Below are positions 8,918 through 19,157 of a stretch of DNA of 64,000 bases, one piece after another. The notes under the pieces were generated by a model. The model saw nothing but the letters and a program-made list of their open reading frames with translations. It was not told the origin of the DNA and did no database searches. The first letter of the stretch is position 1. Every line of letters starts with the position of its first letter. The position numbers and the translations under genes are program-made. Source of the stretch: Candidatus Syntrophocurvum alkaliphilum (GTDB lineage Bacteria > Bacillota > Syntrophomonadia > Syntrophomonadales > Syntrophomonadaceae); assembly GCF_009734445.1 (NCBI RefSeq), contig NZ_CP046457.1, positions 806,001-870,000 on the forward strand, in the 5' to 3' direction.

Positions 8918-9529
8918 TTGACAAATTTAAACAATCGGCAGCAACAGATACTAGATTATATAAAAGAAAAAATAGTAGTTTCTGGTTATCCCCCATCAGT
9001 TAGAGAAATAGCTGAAGCAGTAGGCTTGAAATCTAGTTCTACTGTTCATAACCACTTAGTTCAATTAGAAGAAAAAGGTTATTTAAGGAGAGATCCGACT
9101 AAACCTAGAGCAATAATACCAGTAGAAAATGATACGTTAGAGCCTAAGTATGACACATTAAATTTACCCGTCGTAGGTGATGTAGCAGCTGGAACTCCGA
9201 TTTTAGCACAAGAAAATATCGAAGAATACTTTCCAGTTCCAGTAAGCTTTATAGGTCAAGGAACACATTTTATTTTAAAAGTTAAAGGTGAAAGTATGAT
9301 TGATGCAGGTATATTAGATGGTGATTATTTAATTGTAAAGCAACAAAATACTGCTACTAACGGTGAAATTGTTGTAGCAATGCTTAATGAAGAAGCAACG
9401 GTGAAAAGGTATTTTAAAAGAGATAATTATATAGAATTGCAGCCTGAAAATACCACACTAGAGCCCATTACAGTAAATGAAGATATTACAATACTAGGTA
9501 AGGTTGCTGGATTATTAAGACGTATGTAA
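8918..9529 (+). CDS. lexA: LexA repressor
   Basis: Represses SOS genes and self-cleaves when RecA is activated. The protein has an N-terminal winged helix (about residues 1-65) and a C-terminal S24 protease-like domain. The cleavage pair is A91-G92, the nucleophile S126 in KGESM and the general base K163, at the spacing expected for a 203-residue LexA. A GTG at 8906 is in frame but lies inside the ribosome site GGTGGTG, so I choose TTG at 8918, which has correct spacing. An SOS box overlaps the promoter upstream. A bidirectional terminator separates it from convergent glnA. Confidence 0.96.
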   Translation: MTNLNNRQQQILDYIKEKIVVSGYPPSVREIAEAVGLKSSSTVHNHLVQLEEKGYLRRDPTKPRAIIPVENDTLEPKYDTLNLPVVGDVAAGTPILAQENIEEYFPVPVSFIGQGTHFILKVKGESMIDAGILDGDYLIVKQQNTATNGEIVVAMLNEEATVKRYFKRDNYIELQPENTTLEPITVNEDITILGKVAGLLRRM

Positions 9530-9557
9530 AAAAGCCCACTAATTTGTGGGCTTTTTA
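9530..9557. terminator. Bidirectional terminator between lexA and glnA
   Basis: AAAAAGCCCAC / GTGGGCTTTTT stem with A-run on one side and T-run on the other, so it can end both lexA (plus) and glnA (minus). Confidence 0.9.
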
Positions 9558-9568
9558 ATATTATGCCA

Positions 9569-10897
9569 TTAAAACTTTTCAAGATACTCATTTATTTCCC
9601 AATCATATACCTTTGAACTGTAATTTTCCCATTCTTTTATTTTAGCTAATGAAAATCTAGAATAAACATGAGGTCCTAGTGCTTCTTGTATAACCTTATC
9701 ATTACTTAATTCTGTTATAGCTTCATATAGATTTTCAGGCAAAGATTCTATTCCTTGCATTTTCCTAGAAGCCAAATCCATTTCATATATATTCTGCTCT
9801 ACTGGTGCCGGTGGTATAAGTTTATTTTTTATTCCATGTAAACCAGCTTTAAGTATAACTGCTAAGGCTAAATATGGGTTACAGGAAGGGTCGGGGTTTC
9901 GTAATTCGATTCTTGTACCAATTCCCCTTCTAGCTGGAATTCTAATAAGTGGGCTACGATTCTTATATGACCATGCTATGTGAACAGGAGCTTCATAACC
10001 TGGTACAAGACGTTTATATGAATTAACTGTTGGACTTGTAATTGCTGATATTGCCTTTGTGTGTTTAATAACACCTGCTATGAAATGACGACAAACATCA
10101 CTTAACCCATCTTCAGCATTTGCATCATAGAATATGTTTTCATTATCTTTAAATAATGATACATGAACATGCATTCCCGAACCTGCTATACCATAAATAG
10201 GTTTAGGCATAAAAGTCGCATGTAGTCCATGTTTTTGGGCAACCATTCTTACTACAATTCTAAAAGTAACAATATTATCTGCAGTGGTAAGTGCATCTTG
10301 ATATTTAAAATCTATTTCATGTTGTCCAGGTGCTAATTCATGGTGAGATGCCTCTATCTCAAAACCGATGTTTTGTAGAACTTCAACCATTTCCCTTCTT
10401 GCATCCTCACCTTTATCAACAGGAGCTAAATCAAAATAGCTTGCTTTATCATTAGTTTCTAAGGTTGGTTGACCATCTTCATCTACTAAAAACATAAAAA
10501 ATTCTGGTTCAGGACCAACATACATTTTATAACCCATCTCTTCTGCTTCTTTTAAAACCTTAGTTAGTACATATCTTGGTGAACCTGTGAATGGTTCATT
10601 ATTTGAGTCATATATATCACAAATAAATCTAGCTGTCTTACCTCTACCATTTCTATCAAAGCTTGGCAGAATAACAAATGTATTTAAATCAGGCTTTAGA
10701 TACATATCTGATTCTTCTATGCGAACAAAACCCTCTATTGAAGAACCATCAAACATTAATTCACCATCTATAGCTTTTTCTAATTGGTCAACAGTTATGG
10801 CAACATTTTTCATTACCCCTAAAATATCAGTAAATTGTAATCTGATAAACCTTACATCTTCTTCTTTAGTTATGCGAAGTATTGCTTCTTTAGTCAA
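9569..10897 (-). CDS. glnA: Glutamine synthetase type I
   Basis: Forms glutamine from glutamate, ammonia and ATP. At 442 residues it is the Gram-positive GSI-alpha type. Visible signatures are FDGSSIEGF in the N-terminal beta-grasp domain, PEPEFF, the HHE-containing [24 protein letters not shown] and the C-terminal [10 protein letters not shown]. The open frame extends to 10933, but TTG at 10897 has GGAGGGG 6 bases upstream and gives the normal N-terminus, so I use it. No glnR lies beside it, unlike Bacillus. It follows a DUF456 gene by 46 bases and is probably co-transcribed with it. Confidence 0.96.
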   Translation of the reverse strand: MTKEAILRITKEEDVRFIRLQFTDILGVMKNVAITVDQLEKAIDGELMFDGSSIEGFVRIEESDMYLKPDLNTFVILPSFDRNGRGKTARFICDIYDSNNEPFTGSPRYVLTKVLKEAEEMGYKMYVGPEPEFFMFLVDEDGQPTLETNDKASYFDLAPVDKGEDARREMVEVLQNIGFEIEASHHELAPGQHEIDFKYQDALTTADNIVTFRIVVRMVAQKHGLHATFMPKPIYGIAGSGMHVHVSLFKDNENIFYDANAEDGLSDVCRHFIAGVIKHTKAISAITSPTVNSYKRLVPGYEAPVHIAWSYKNRSPLIRIPARRGIGTRIELRNPDPSCNPYLALAVILKAGLHGIKNKLIPPAPVEQNIYEMDLASRKMQGIESLPENLYEAITELSNDKVIQEALGPHVYSRFSLAKIKEWENYSSKVYDWEINEYLEKF

Positions 10898-10943
10898 ATT
10901 TACCCCTCCAAATGTTTTTTGCAGAAGAATCAAATTATAGATT

Positions 10944-11423
10944 TTAAATTATTCTACTCACAAAACTGATTATCATCCAGACTGCAATAATAATTTTAAT
11001 TAAAATACCACTAAACAAACCAATTAGTGCACCAATTGAGGATTTTAGTGCTCTATTAATATCATTTAAGTATAAAAATTCTCCTAAGAATGCTCCTAAA
11101 AAAGGTCCTATAAAAATTCCTAATGGTGGCAATATAAAAATACCGATAATTGCTCCAATTATTGCACCCAATAACCCATATTTACTAGAACCAAAGTATT
11201 TAGCACCATATAATGTGGTTAAATGTTCTAAAATAAAAGATATAATAGTGAGTACCAATAATAAGGTCAAATAATCCCAAGTGATATTATAAAATCCTTC
11301 GTACCAGCCATAAAAAGCAGCCGCACAAAATATGATTGGTATACCAGGAATTATAGGCAAAAAAGTTCCTAAAAAACCAATAATCATTATAAATAATATT
11401 ATTAACAACACAAATATATCCAT
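10944..11423 (-). CDS. DUF456 family membrane protein
   Basis: A 159-residue, very hydrophobic protein with about four to five membrane segments and glycine-rich helices ([22 protein letters not shown]), the pattern of the DUF456 family. Function is not established. It starts at ATG 11423 with GAGGG upstream. It sits between the ynbB-like gene and glnA on the same strand, so may share their transcript, but this does not show a role in nitrogen metabolism. Confidence 0.8.
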   Translation of the reverse strand: MDIFVLLIILFIMIIGFLGTFLPIIPGIPIIFCAAAFYGWYEGFYNITWDYLTLLLVLTIISFILEHLTTLYGAKYFGSSKYGLLGAIIGAIIGIFILPPLGIFIGPFLGAFLGEFLYLNDINRALKSSIGALIGLFSGILIKIIIAVWMIISFVSRII

Positions 11424-11550
11424 TTTTCCCTCAACAACTTTAAAATTATTATGGGGTTTCCCTTTTGATTAATAGTCTACGTATTCATGGTTAGGTATAA
11501 TACTAAGCTTATATAGCCTGTGTAACAAGGTTTATTTTCTGCGTGAAAAA

Positions 11551-12774
11551 TTATAGTAATTTATCTATTATATTTTTCATCACAAACCTACAGTGTTCAT
11601 AGGTTAGACCACCTTGCAAATAAGCTGTATATGGTTTTCTTAAAGGAGCATCACAAGAAATTTCTATAGAAGACCCTTGGATAAATGTTCCTGCTGCCAT
11701 AACAACTTTATCCTTATAACCAGGTATTTCTGCATATTCAAGCTTAACCCCGCTATCAACTGGAGAACTATTTTGTATTATTTGACAAAAAGCTAAAACT
11801 TCTTCCTCATTATTAAAAGTTATAGCTTGAACTATATCAGCTCTAACTTCATTCCACCTAGGTGATACTGAATATCCATATTCCTCTAATATAAAGGAGA
11901 GAAGACAAGCGCCTTTTAAGGCTTGTGAAACAGTATGTGGAGCTAAAAACAATCCATGATATAGATGTCTTGTATTTATTAAACTAGCACCTAAGTCTTT
12001 ACCTAAACCTGGTGCAGTAAGTTGGTAAGAAACTAAATCAACTAATTCTTTTTTACCTGCTATGTAACCTCCAGAAGGTACTATTCCACCACCTGGATTT
12101 TTTATTAGTGAACCTGCAATAATATCTGCACCAACCTCTGAAGGCTCAATAGTTTCTACAAATTCACCGTAGCAGTTATCTACCATAATTATTGCATCAG
12201 AATTTATAGTTTTTATTGTATTAATAATATTTTTTATTTGTATGTTTGTAAGTGAGGGGCGAAGACTATAACCACGTGATTTTTGAATAAGTATAACTTT
12301 GCTATTGGCTGAAATTGAATTAACTATAGCTTTGATGTCAGGATTTAAGTTATTATCTAGTGCAACTTCTTTGTATTTTATTCCTTTATCTATAAGAGTA
12401 CCTGGATGGTTTTGTTTATTTCCAATAACCTCACCCAAGGTATCATAGGGGCTTCCAATAATCGAAATAAGCTCGTCACCATGTTTTAATAAACCAAATA
12501 AACATGCTGATATCGCATGTGTTCCAGAAACTATTTGTGAGCGAACAATTGCATCTTCAGTATTGAAGATGTCTGCATATATACTTTCTAAAGTATCTCT
12601 ACCTAAATCTCCATAGCCATATCCAGTAGATGTATTAAAATGATAATCTCTTACAGAATACTTTAAGAAAGTATTTAATATTTTTTCTTGATTGATATAA
12701 GCGGTTTCTTCTATTTTTTTAAATTCATAATATAAATTATTTTCAGCATTACGTATTAATTCTAGTGAATTCAA
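11551..12774 (-). CDS. YnbB-like PLP-dependent enzyme (methionine gamma-lyase family)
   Basis: A 407-residue fold-type I pyridoxal phosphate enzyme of the group often annotated as methionine gamma-lyase family or aluminium resistance protein. The PLP lysine is in AGSLIKNPGGG, and the aspartate contacting the pyridine ring in VDNCYGEF. The physiological substrate is not well established. The open frame starts at 12786, but that GTG lies in the ribosome site, so TTG 12774, seven bases after AAAGGTGG, is more likely. Its Bacillus counterpart also lies beside glnA and near hfq and spoVK, so the position is conserved. Confidence 0.85.
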   Translation of the reverse strand: MNSLELIRNAENNLYYEFKKIEETAYINQEKILNTFLKYSVRDYHFNTSTGYGYGDLGRDTLESIYADIFNTEDAIVRSQIVSGTHAISACLFGLLKHGDELISIIGSPYDTLGEVIGNKQNHPGTLIDKGIKYKEVALDNNLNPDIKAIVNSISANSKVILIQKSRGYSLRPSLTNIQIKNIINTIKTINSDAIIMVDNCYGEFVETIEPSEVGADIIAGSLIKNPGGGIVPSGGYIAGKKELVDLVSYQLTAPGLGKDLGASLINTRHLYHGLFLAPHTVSQALKGACLLSFILEEYGYSVSPRWNEVRADIVQAITFNNEEEVLAFCQIIQNSSPVDSGVKLEYAEIPGYKDKVVMAAGTFIQGSSIEISCDAPLRKPYTAYLQGGLTYEHCRFVMKNIIDKLL

Positions 12775-12800
12775 AGATATTTCCACCTTTAAGTTTGATT

Positions 12801-12826
12801 AAACAATTGTTAAATAACAATTGTTT
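12801..12826. promoter_or_regulatory. Tandem AACAATTGTT palindromes upstream of the ynbB-like gene
   Basis: Two copies of the self-complementary AACAATTGTT lie five bases apart, 27-52 bases before the ynbB-like start. Such paired palindromes could be an operator, but I do not recognise the regulator. The rest of the 12775-13319 gap holds a partial repeat element (12948-13091) and AT-rich sequence before mrpA. Confidence 0.3.
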
Positions 12827-12947
12827 GTACTTTGTTTTTTAAGAATGTTAATTCTTGCTATTAGTACTGTACAATGTTTTGGTAAGAATGTCTATTTGTA
12901 AGCTTAATGTAATAATATAATTTAGGCTGATTTCATATTTTAAGTTT

Positions 12948-13091
12948 GATTCTGCTGCAAAAAGTAACTACAACAAACTTAAGGCTGAGCAAACATGTTT
13001 ATCTAAGTCCTTAAGTAGCAAGGCGTGGTGCATAGATCACGGCTAAGTATAAATAAAAAATCATTTTAGATAATAAGTGCTAAGCTAAAAT
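12948..13091 (+). repeat. MITE-like element, copy 1 (left 144 bp only)
   Basis: Starts with the element's left end GATTCTGCTGCAAAAAG and matches the full copies through GTGCTAAGCTAAAAT, then stops. The right third, including the right inverted repeat, is missing. It is therefore a deletion derivative or an old insertion cut by rearrangement. It lies in the gap between the ynbB-like gene and mrpA. Confidence 0.9.
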
Positions 13092-13319
13092 CTAAATTAA
13101 TTAAAATTTAGGTATTTTTTGTTATTTTTGATTAGAGTATCTCTCCTTTGTTTAGCAAGCAAGAGCAATATTAGATTTTATTTAGCTATTATATTCGATA
13201 TTTGCTTTTTTGAAGTTATTTCTACTAAATTATTTAATAAAAGCTAAAAATAAATTATATGTGGTGCAAATTTATCAATATCACATGTTTTAATATTTTG
13301 TTTTTAAGGAAGGATTTAT

Positions 13320-15725
13320 ATGAATTTATTATTAGTAATTCTTGCTCCATTTCTTTATGCTTTATTTATTCCTTTTTTATACAAACATACAAAACATATA
13401 CATACAGGATGGTTTGTATTATGGTTACCAATAATTTTATTTGTTTATCTACTGAATTTTGTACCAGTTGTAGCAAAAGGTGACATAATTAAAAAGACTA
13501 TTGATTGGGTACCTTCATTAGGCGTAAATTTCACTGTTTATATTGATGGGCTTGGTTTGCTTTTTGCTTTATTGATAACAGGGTTAGGAACTTTAGTTGT
13601 TTTATATTCTATTTATTATCTATCACTACAATCTGAACCACTAAACAATTTTTATGTTTATCTCCTCTTGTTTATGGGAGCTATGTTAGGTGTTGTATTA
13701 TCTGACAACTTAATTGTTTTATATGTTTTTTGGGAATTAACTAGTTTATCATCATCTTTATTAATTGCTTATTGGTATCAGCGAGAAAAATCACGTTATG
13801 GCGCATTAAAATCATTGTTTATAACAGTTGCTGGTGGTTTTGCCATGTTAGCTGGTTTTGTTCTTCTTTATGCAATGACTGGTACTTTTAGTATTCGCGA
13901 AATCATAGCTCAAACAGATATTATAGTTAATCATGTATTATTTGTACCTTCAATGATACTTATTTTATTAGGTGCTTTTAGTAAATCTGCTCAATTCCCT
14001 TTCCATATTTGGTTACCTGATGCTATGGAGGCTCCAACTCCCATAAGTGCATATTTACATTCTGCTACTATGGTAAAAGCAGGTATTTTTTTAGTAGCCC
14101 GTTTAAGTCCTATTTATGCTGGCAATCCACATTGGTTTTGGATTATTTCAATAATAGGTATTATTACGTTATTCTGGGGAGCATTTTTTGCTATAAGACA
14201 AACCGACCTTAAATCTATTTTAGCCTATTCAACAGTTAGTCAGTTAGGTTTAATAATGTGTTTATTAGGTCTAGGATCAGCAGCTGTTCATTATAACTAT
14301 GAGCAAATTTATACTGTAGCTACATTAGCAGCTATTTTACATTTAATTAATCATGCAACCTTTAAAGGGTCATTGTTTATGGTTGCTGGAATCATAGATC
14401 ACCAAACTGGAACACGTGATATAGATAAATTAGGTGGTTTAGTAACAATAATGCCCATAACTTTTACATTAGCGATAATTGGTTCTTGTTCAATGGCTGG
14501 AATTTTTCCGTTTAATGGCTTTTTAAGTAAAGAGCTTTTTTATACAGGACTCATTAATTCTATAAATATAGAGACTTTTAATATGGAACTATGGGGTATT
14601 ACTTTAATAGTTATTGCTTGGATAGCAAGTATTTTTACTTTTGTTTATAGTATGATTGTGGTTTTTAAGTCTTTTATGGGAAAACATAAACCATATTACC
14701 TAAAAAAAGAACCAAAAGAAGCATCTCTAGGATTAATTATTCCTCCAGCTATTTTAGCCTTTTTAGTTGTAATTTTAGGATTATTTCCTAATATATTGTC
14801 CCAGTCAATAATCGCACCAACGATGCATTCAATTTATGCTCTTGCTCCTACTCATATATTTGAAGTAAATATATATCATTGGCACGGCCTAACTCCAGAA
14901 CTTTTTATGACTATAGGGGTAATTGTTATAGGTTTTCTACTTTATAAAAATTTAGATAAATGGTTAAAAGTTTACTCTGTTCTTAAATTAAACAAAAAAG
15001 AGCCATTAAACACAATTTATGATTGGTTTCTAGAATTATTGGATAGAGCTTCATTAAGAATTACACAATTACAAATGACTGGATTATTACGTGATTATTT
15101 AGCATATATTTTAATCTTTATGATTTTCTTGATTGGGTATACATTTTCTAAATATGTATCAACACAATATGTAATTCCAGAAATATCGATATATTCTTGG
15201 TACATTTTAATTTTTATATTTATGGCTATTTGTACAACAATAAGTATTTTATTTATTAATAGTCGTGTTACAGCTATTATTATAACTGGAATAATAGGAT
15301 TTCAGTTGGCACTATTTTTTGTTATTTTTAGAGCCCCAGATTTAGCTTTGACAAAATTGTTAATTGAAACAGTTATGACAGTTTTATTTTTACTTTGCTT
15401 TTATCATTTACCTAAATTAAAAAAGGAAACATTTAAATCAACTTTTAAGCTAACTAATGCCCTTATTTCCATAGGTGTAGGTTTGATGGTAACAGTAATT
15501 GCATTTACCTCTATGGCACTTAGTAATGAAAATCCTATTAAACCTATTTCTAACTATTTTATAGAAAATTCTTATGAATTAGCTGGAGGAAAAAATTTAG
15601 TAAATGTTATCTTAGTTGATTTTAGAGGATTAGATACTCTATTAGAAGTTTTGGTTTTAGCTATTGCTGCTCTTGGTTTAATTGCTTTAATAAAGCATAG
15701 GGTAAAAGGAAAGGAAGATATATAA
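13320..15725 (+). CDS. mrpA: Na+/H+ antiporter subunit A
   Basis: The largest Mrp subunit, 801 residues with about 20 membrane helices. It is related to complex I subunit NuoL: the N-terminal two thirds carry the proton-channel antiporter domain (KSAQFPFHIWLPDAMEAPTP and FNGFLSKELFY are typical). The C-terminal third holds the extra MbhD/MbhE-like domains (RAPDLALTKLLIE). With the other six subunits it exchanges sodium for protons and supports alkali or salt tolerance or sodium-linked energetics. It starts at ATG 13320 after AAGGAAGG. It is the first of seven tightly packed genes. Confidence 0.96.
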   Translation: MNLLLVILAPFLYALFIPFLYKHTKHIHTGWFVLWLPIILFVYLLNFVPVVAKGDIIKKTIDWVPSLGVNFTVYIDGLGLLFALLITGLGTLVVLYSIYYLSLQSEPLNNFYVYLLLFMGAMLGVVLSDNLIVLYVFWELTSLSSSLLIAYWYQREKSRYGALKSLFITVAGGFAMLAGFVLLYAMTGTFSIREIIAQTDIIVNHVLFVPSMILILLGAFSKSAQFPFHIWLPDAMEAPTPISAYLHSATMVKAGIFLVARLSPIYAGNPHWFWIISIIGIITLFWGAFFAIRQTDLKSILAYSTVSQLGLIMCLLGLGSAAVHYNYEQIYTVATLAAILHLINHATFKGSLFMVAGIIDHQTGTRDIDKLGGLVTIMPITFTLAIIGSCSMAGIFPFNGFLSKELFYTGLINSINIETFNMELWGITLIVIAWIASIFTFVYSMIVVFKSFMGKHKPYYLKKEPKEASLGLIIPPAILAFLVVILGLFPNILSQSIIAPTMHSIYALAPTHIFEVNIYHWHGLTPELFMTIGVIVIGFLLYKNLDKWLKVYSVLKLNKKEPLNTIYDWFLELLDRASLRITQLQMTGLLRDYLAYILIFMIFLIGYTFSKYVSTQYVIPEISIYSWYILIFIFMAICTTISILFINSRVTAIIITGIIGFQLALFFVIFRAPDLALTKLLIETVMTVLFLLCFYHLPKLKKETFKSTFKLTNALISIGVGLMVTVIAFTSMALSNENPIKPISNYFIENSYELAGGKNLVNVILVDFRGLDTLLEVLVLAIAALGLIALIKHRVKGKEDI

Positions 15726-16145
15726 ATGAATAGAAATCTCTTTTTCAACACTGTTGTAAGAACAATATTATTTATTATATTAGTTTTTTCAATATACCTT
15801 TTTTTTGCTGGCCATAATAATCCCGGGGGTGGCTTTATTGGTGGCTTAATGACTTCTGCAGCATTTGTTTTATTATATATATGTTTTGATATAGAAACAG
15901 TAGAAAAAATAATTCCTTTTAATTACGTTTTTTTAATTGTGTTGGGTTTATTACTTGCTACCGGTACTGGTATTATTGGCATATTTTTTGGTTATCCATA
16001 TTTAACACAATTTTTTGACTATTTTGAGCTCCCAATTTTAGGTCAAACAGAACTAACTACAGCATTGTTATTTGATTTTGGAATATATTTGGTTGTTATT
16101 GGAACGAGTTTAAGAATAATACTAGATATTGCGGAGGATGATTAA
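15726..16145 (+). CDS. mrpB: Na+/H+ antiporter subunit B
   Basis: A 139-residue four-helix membrane protein. The conserved NNPGGGFIGGL segment near residue 30 identifies MrpB. It begins one base after the mrpA stop and its stop abuts the start of mrpC, so translation is coupled. It forms part of the Mrp complex with subunits A, C and D. Confidence 0.95.
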   Translation: MNRNLFFNTVVRTILFIILVFSIYLFFAGHNNPGGGFIGGLMTSAAFVLLYICFDIETVEKIIPFNYVFLIVLGLLLATGTGIIGIFFGYPYLTQFFDYFELPILGQTELTTALLFDFGIYLVVIGTSLRIILDIAEDD

Positions 16146-16484
16146 ATGGAAATCATGATGATTGTATATATAGGTGTTTTATTTACTGTTGGAACATATA
16201 TGATTTTAACTAATGTTATATTGCGGATTATACTTGGTATTATACTTCTTTCACATGGAGCACATTTATTATTATTAACTATGTCAGGTTTAGGAGAAAC
16301 TTCACCGCCTTTATTAGGTGAGAATGCTATATCTTATGCAGACCCACTTCCTCAAGCATTAATTTTAACTGCTATAGTTATTAATTTTGGAGTAACTGCA
16401 TTTTTATTAGTTTTGGGATACCGTACTTATCAAGAACACCAAACCGACAATCTAGAAGAATTAAGGGGAAGTTCAGATGAATAA
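16146..16484 (+). CDS. mrpC: Na+/H+ antiporter subunit C (NuoK-like)
   Basis: A 112-residue, three-helix protein homologous to complex I subunit NuoK. The helix 2 region (GIILLSHGAHLLLL) and the later YADPLPQALILTAIVI segment are typical of MrpC. It starts at ATG 16146 with GGAGG upstream and overlaps mrpD by 8 bases. Confidence 0.95.
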   Translation: MEIMMIVYIGVLFTVGTYMILTNVILRIILGIILLSHGAHLLLLTMSGLGETSPPLLGENAISYADPLPQALILTAIVINFGVTAFLLVLGYRTYQEHQTDNLEELRGSSDE

Positions 16485-17970
16485 TTTAATTATTGCACCA
16501 ATTTTACTTCCTATGATTTTAGGTAGTATACTCATTCTTTTCACTCAAAAAATACATATTCAACGTATACTAGCAGCATTAACAGCTATTGCTCTATTAT
16601 TTGTATCATTTTATCTTGCTTATGTTGTTTACTTATCACCTGATCAAATCATAACACTAGAGCTTGGTAGTTGGCCTGCTCCATTTGGAATAGTCTTAGT
16701 AGCTGATATGTTCGCTTCTTTAATGGTGATATTAGCTAGTCTTATTGGTCTAGTATGTCTATTTTTTGCTTTTAAAACTATCATTCATGAAAGACAAAAA
16801 TATTATTTTTATCCTTTTTACTTTTTCTTACTTACTGGTGTTAATGGTGCTTTTCTAACAGGAGATTTATTTAATTTATTTGTATTCTTTGAAGTAATGC
16901 TTATCTCTTCATATGTACTAATTGTATTTGGCGGAACTGCCTATCAATTAAGAGAATCATTTAAATATGTAGTTATAAATATATTCTCATCTATTTTATT
17001 TATAGTAGCTATTGCTTATATATACGGTATCACAGGATCACTAAATTTGGCTGATATTGCTGTGAAAGTTGCAGTTCTTGAACAGCAAGGAGTTATTAAC
17101 GTAATAGCTATATTATTATTAATAGTTTTTGGTTTGAAAGGTGCTTTGTTCCCTCTATATTTTTGGTTACCCAAATCATATTATGGACCACCTTCAGCAA
17201 TTGCTGCGTTATTTGGTGGCTTGCTAACTAAAGTTGGTATTTATGCAATTATTCGTGTTTTTACATTAATTTTTACACATAATCCTGAATTTACTCATAA
17301 TGTTATTTTAATAATAGCTGGATTAACAATGTTTTTTGGAGTTTTAGGAGCAGTATCACAATTTAATTTCAAAAGAATTTTATCTTATCACATAATTAGT
17401 CAGGTTGGATATATGGTAATGGGATTAGGTATATATACCCCCTTAGCTGTTGCAGGTGCTATTTATTACATTACCCATCATATTATTGTTAAATCTGCAT
17501 TGTTTTTATTTGCGGGAGTCACCCAAAAGCTAACAGGTACATATGAATTAAATGAAATGGGAGGGGTAATAAAATCTTACCCTTGGCTTGGATGGCTATT
17601 TTTTATAACAGCTTTATCTCTAGCGGGAATTCCTCCACTAAGTGGATTTTTTAGTAAATTTGCATTGATCATAGCCGGAATACAGGAAGAACAATACTTT
17701 ATAGTTTTTGTAAGTTTATTAGTTGGATTGTTAACTCTTTATTCAATGATGAAAATATTTAATAATGTTTTTTGGGGAGAAGAACAATATTTAGATGAAA
17801 AAACTACAGTTAAAAATGCTAATTGGTTGTTAATACCGATTGTACCATTAGTTTTACTAACCATTACTTTGGGTTTAGCTGCTGAACCAATATTTCAATA
17901 TTCTTTAGGTATAGCAGAACAAATACTTGAACCAAGTAACTATATTAATTCAGTATTAAATGAATACTAA
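16477..17970 (+). CDS. mrpD: Na+/H+ antiporter subunit D (NuoM/N-like)
   Basis: A 497-residue, about 14-helix antiporter-like subunit related to NuoM/NuoN. Proton-pathway motifs include the FFEVMLISSYVLI glutamate in helix 5, KGALFPLYFWLPKSYYGPPS, and HHIIVKSALFLFAG. It starts at ATG 16477 after AAGGGGAAG, overlapping mrpC. It should work with MrpA in ion exchange. Confidence 0.96.
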   Translation: MNNLIIAPILLPMILGSILILFTQKIHIQRILAALTAIALLFVSFYLAYVVYLSPDQIITLELGSWPAPFGIVLVADMFASLMVILASLIGLVCLFFAFKTIIHERQKYYFYPFYFFLLTGVNGAFLTGDLFNLFVFFEVMLISSYVLIVFGGTAYQLRESFKYVVINIFSSILFIVAIAYIYGITGSLNLADIAVKVAVLEQQGVINVIAILLLIVFGLKGALFPLYFWLPKSYYGPPSAIAALFGGLLTKVGIYAIIRVFTLIFTHNPEFTHNVILIIAGLTMFFGVLGAVSQFNFKRILSYHIISQVGYMVMGLGIYTPLAVAGAIYYITHHIIVKSALFLFAGVTQKLTGTYELNEMGGVIKSYPWLGWLFFITALSLAGIPPLSGFFSKFALIIAGIQEEQYFIVFVSLLVGLLTLYSMMKIFNNVFWGEEQYLDEKTTVKNANWLLIPIVPLVLLTITLGLAAEPIFQYSLGIAEQILEPSNYINSVLNEY

Positions 17971-17991
17971 ATATTGTAAGGAGATGACAAT

Positions 17992-18468
17992 GTGGCTTTT
18001 CAAATAATTTTAAATATTATTTTGGCAGTTATCTGGATGCTATTACATGATAGAATTACACTTTTAGATTTTTTTATTGGTTATTCACTAGGAATTATTT
18101 TATTTTTTATAATGAGAAGGTTTCTACGATTTGATTTTTACTTTACACGAGTAATAGCTATTATTTATTTAATATTAATCTTTATTAAAGAATTAATTAT
18201 CACTAATATTGATGTTGCCAAAATTGTTCTTAGTAAGGATATGAATATTAATCCTGGTATTATAGTTTATCCAACAGACTTGAAAAGAGATTGGGAGGTT
18301 GTATTTTTAGCATCAATAATTTCATTAACACCTGGAACAATTACAATGGCTTTTTCTGATGATGGACGAACTATATATATTCACTCACTTCACATTGAAG
18401 ATAAAGAGGAAGCCATTAATCGTCTAAGACATACATTTGAAAAAACAATTATGGAGGTGTCACATTAA
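17992..18468 (+). CDS. mrpE: Na+/H+ antiporter subunit E
   Basis: A 158-residue subunit with two to three N-terminal helices and a soluble C-terminal domain. The SLTPGTITMAFSDDGRTIYIH segment is the family signature. It starts at GTG 17992 with AAGGAGATG in front. Its stop overlaps the ATG of mrpF (TAATG). Confidence 0.94.
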   Translation: MAFQIILNIILAVIWMLLHDRITLLDFFIGYSLGIILFFIMRRFLRFDFYFTRVIAIIYLILIFIKELIITNIDVAKIVLSKDMNINPGIIVYPTDLKRDWEVVFLASIISLTPGTITMAFSDDGRTIYIHSLHIEDKEEAINRLRHTFEKTIMEVSH

Positions 18469-18749
18469 TGCTACAATTATCTTTGTGGATAGGTTTGTAT
18501 GCCATGGTTTTTTCAATCCTTCTTTGTTTAATTAGGGTAATTAATGGTCCTAGTACACCTGATCGAGTTATAGCATTAGATGCTATTGGTATAAATTTAA
18601 TTGGAATTATTGGATTAATAATGATAATGCAAGAAACTTTAGCTTATGTTGATGTTGTGCTTGTTTTAGGTATTTTAGCCTTTATTAGCTCAATTGCATT
18701 AGCAAAATTTTTAGAAAGGGGTGTTGTTATTGATAGAAATAGTGATTAG
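18468..18749 (+). CDS. mrpF: Na+/H+ antiporter subunit F
   Basis: A 93-residue, three-helix membrane protein. The GPSTPDRVIALDAIGIN motif is diagnostic of MrpF, with the aspartates within the membrane region. It starts at ATG 18468 with GGAGGTG upstream and overlaps the start of mrpG. Confidence 0.95.
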   Translation: MLQLSLWIGLYAMVFSILLCLIRVINGPSTPDRVIALDAIGINLIGIIGLIMIMQETLAYVDVVLVLGILAFISSIALAKFLERGVVIDRNSD

Positions 18750-19074
18750 CTTGTTTATTTTAATAGGAGGACTTTTTATGTTTTTAGGTTCACTGGCATT
18801 AGTCCGTTTTCCTGATGTTTTTACACGAACTAATGCTGCTACTAAAAGTGCTACGTTTGGTGTTTGTAGTACAATGCTAGCAACTTTTTTTTATTTTTTG
18901 TTTATACAAAATATTTTTGCAAGTAAAATTCTTTTAACTATTGTATTTGTATTTTTAACAGCACCAATTGTTGGATTTGTAGTATTAAAATCATCTTATA
19001 AATTAGGCATACCTATAGTTATCGAAGATGTTAACGAATTAGAAGATGATTTAGGAGAAGACCATGAAAGATAA
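18730..19074 (+). CDS. mrpG: Na+/H+ antiporter subunit G
   Basis: A 114-residue, three-helix subunit. The FLGSLALVRFPDVFTRTNAA segment is the MrpG signature. The frame is open from GTG 18721, but AGAAAGGGG ends at 18721 and places TTG 18730 at a good distance, so I choose TTG. It overlaps the end of mrpF by 20 bases and is the last gene of the operon, giving a complete mrpABCDEFG set. Confidence 0.94.
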   Translation: MIEIVISLFILIGGLFMFLGSLALVRFPDVFTRTNAATKSATFGVCSTMLATFFYFLFIQNIFASKILLTIVFVFLTAPIVGFVVLKSSYKLGIPIVIEDVNELEDDLGEDHER

Positions 19075-19097
19075 AGTTAAAGTTATATATAAGATAA

Positions 19098-19132
19098 AAC
19101 GGTGTATCCTATTTTAAAGATATCACCGTTAT
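19098..19132 (+). terminator. Probable terminator of the mrp operon
   Basis: ACGGTG(T)ATC / GAT(AT)CACCGT imperfect stem with a short T-rich tail, between mrpG and the convergent spoVK. The T-tract is interrupted, so strength is uncertain. Confidence 0.5.
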
Positions 19133-19157
19133 TGTATTATTATCCTCTTTTGTACAC

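Noticed and set aside
13259-13483. Frame overlapping the start of mrpA
   Set aside because: It is a shadow of mrpA in another frame, rich in cysteine and isoleucine from the AT-rich sequence.
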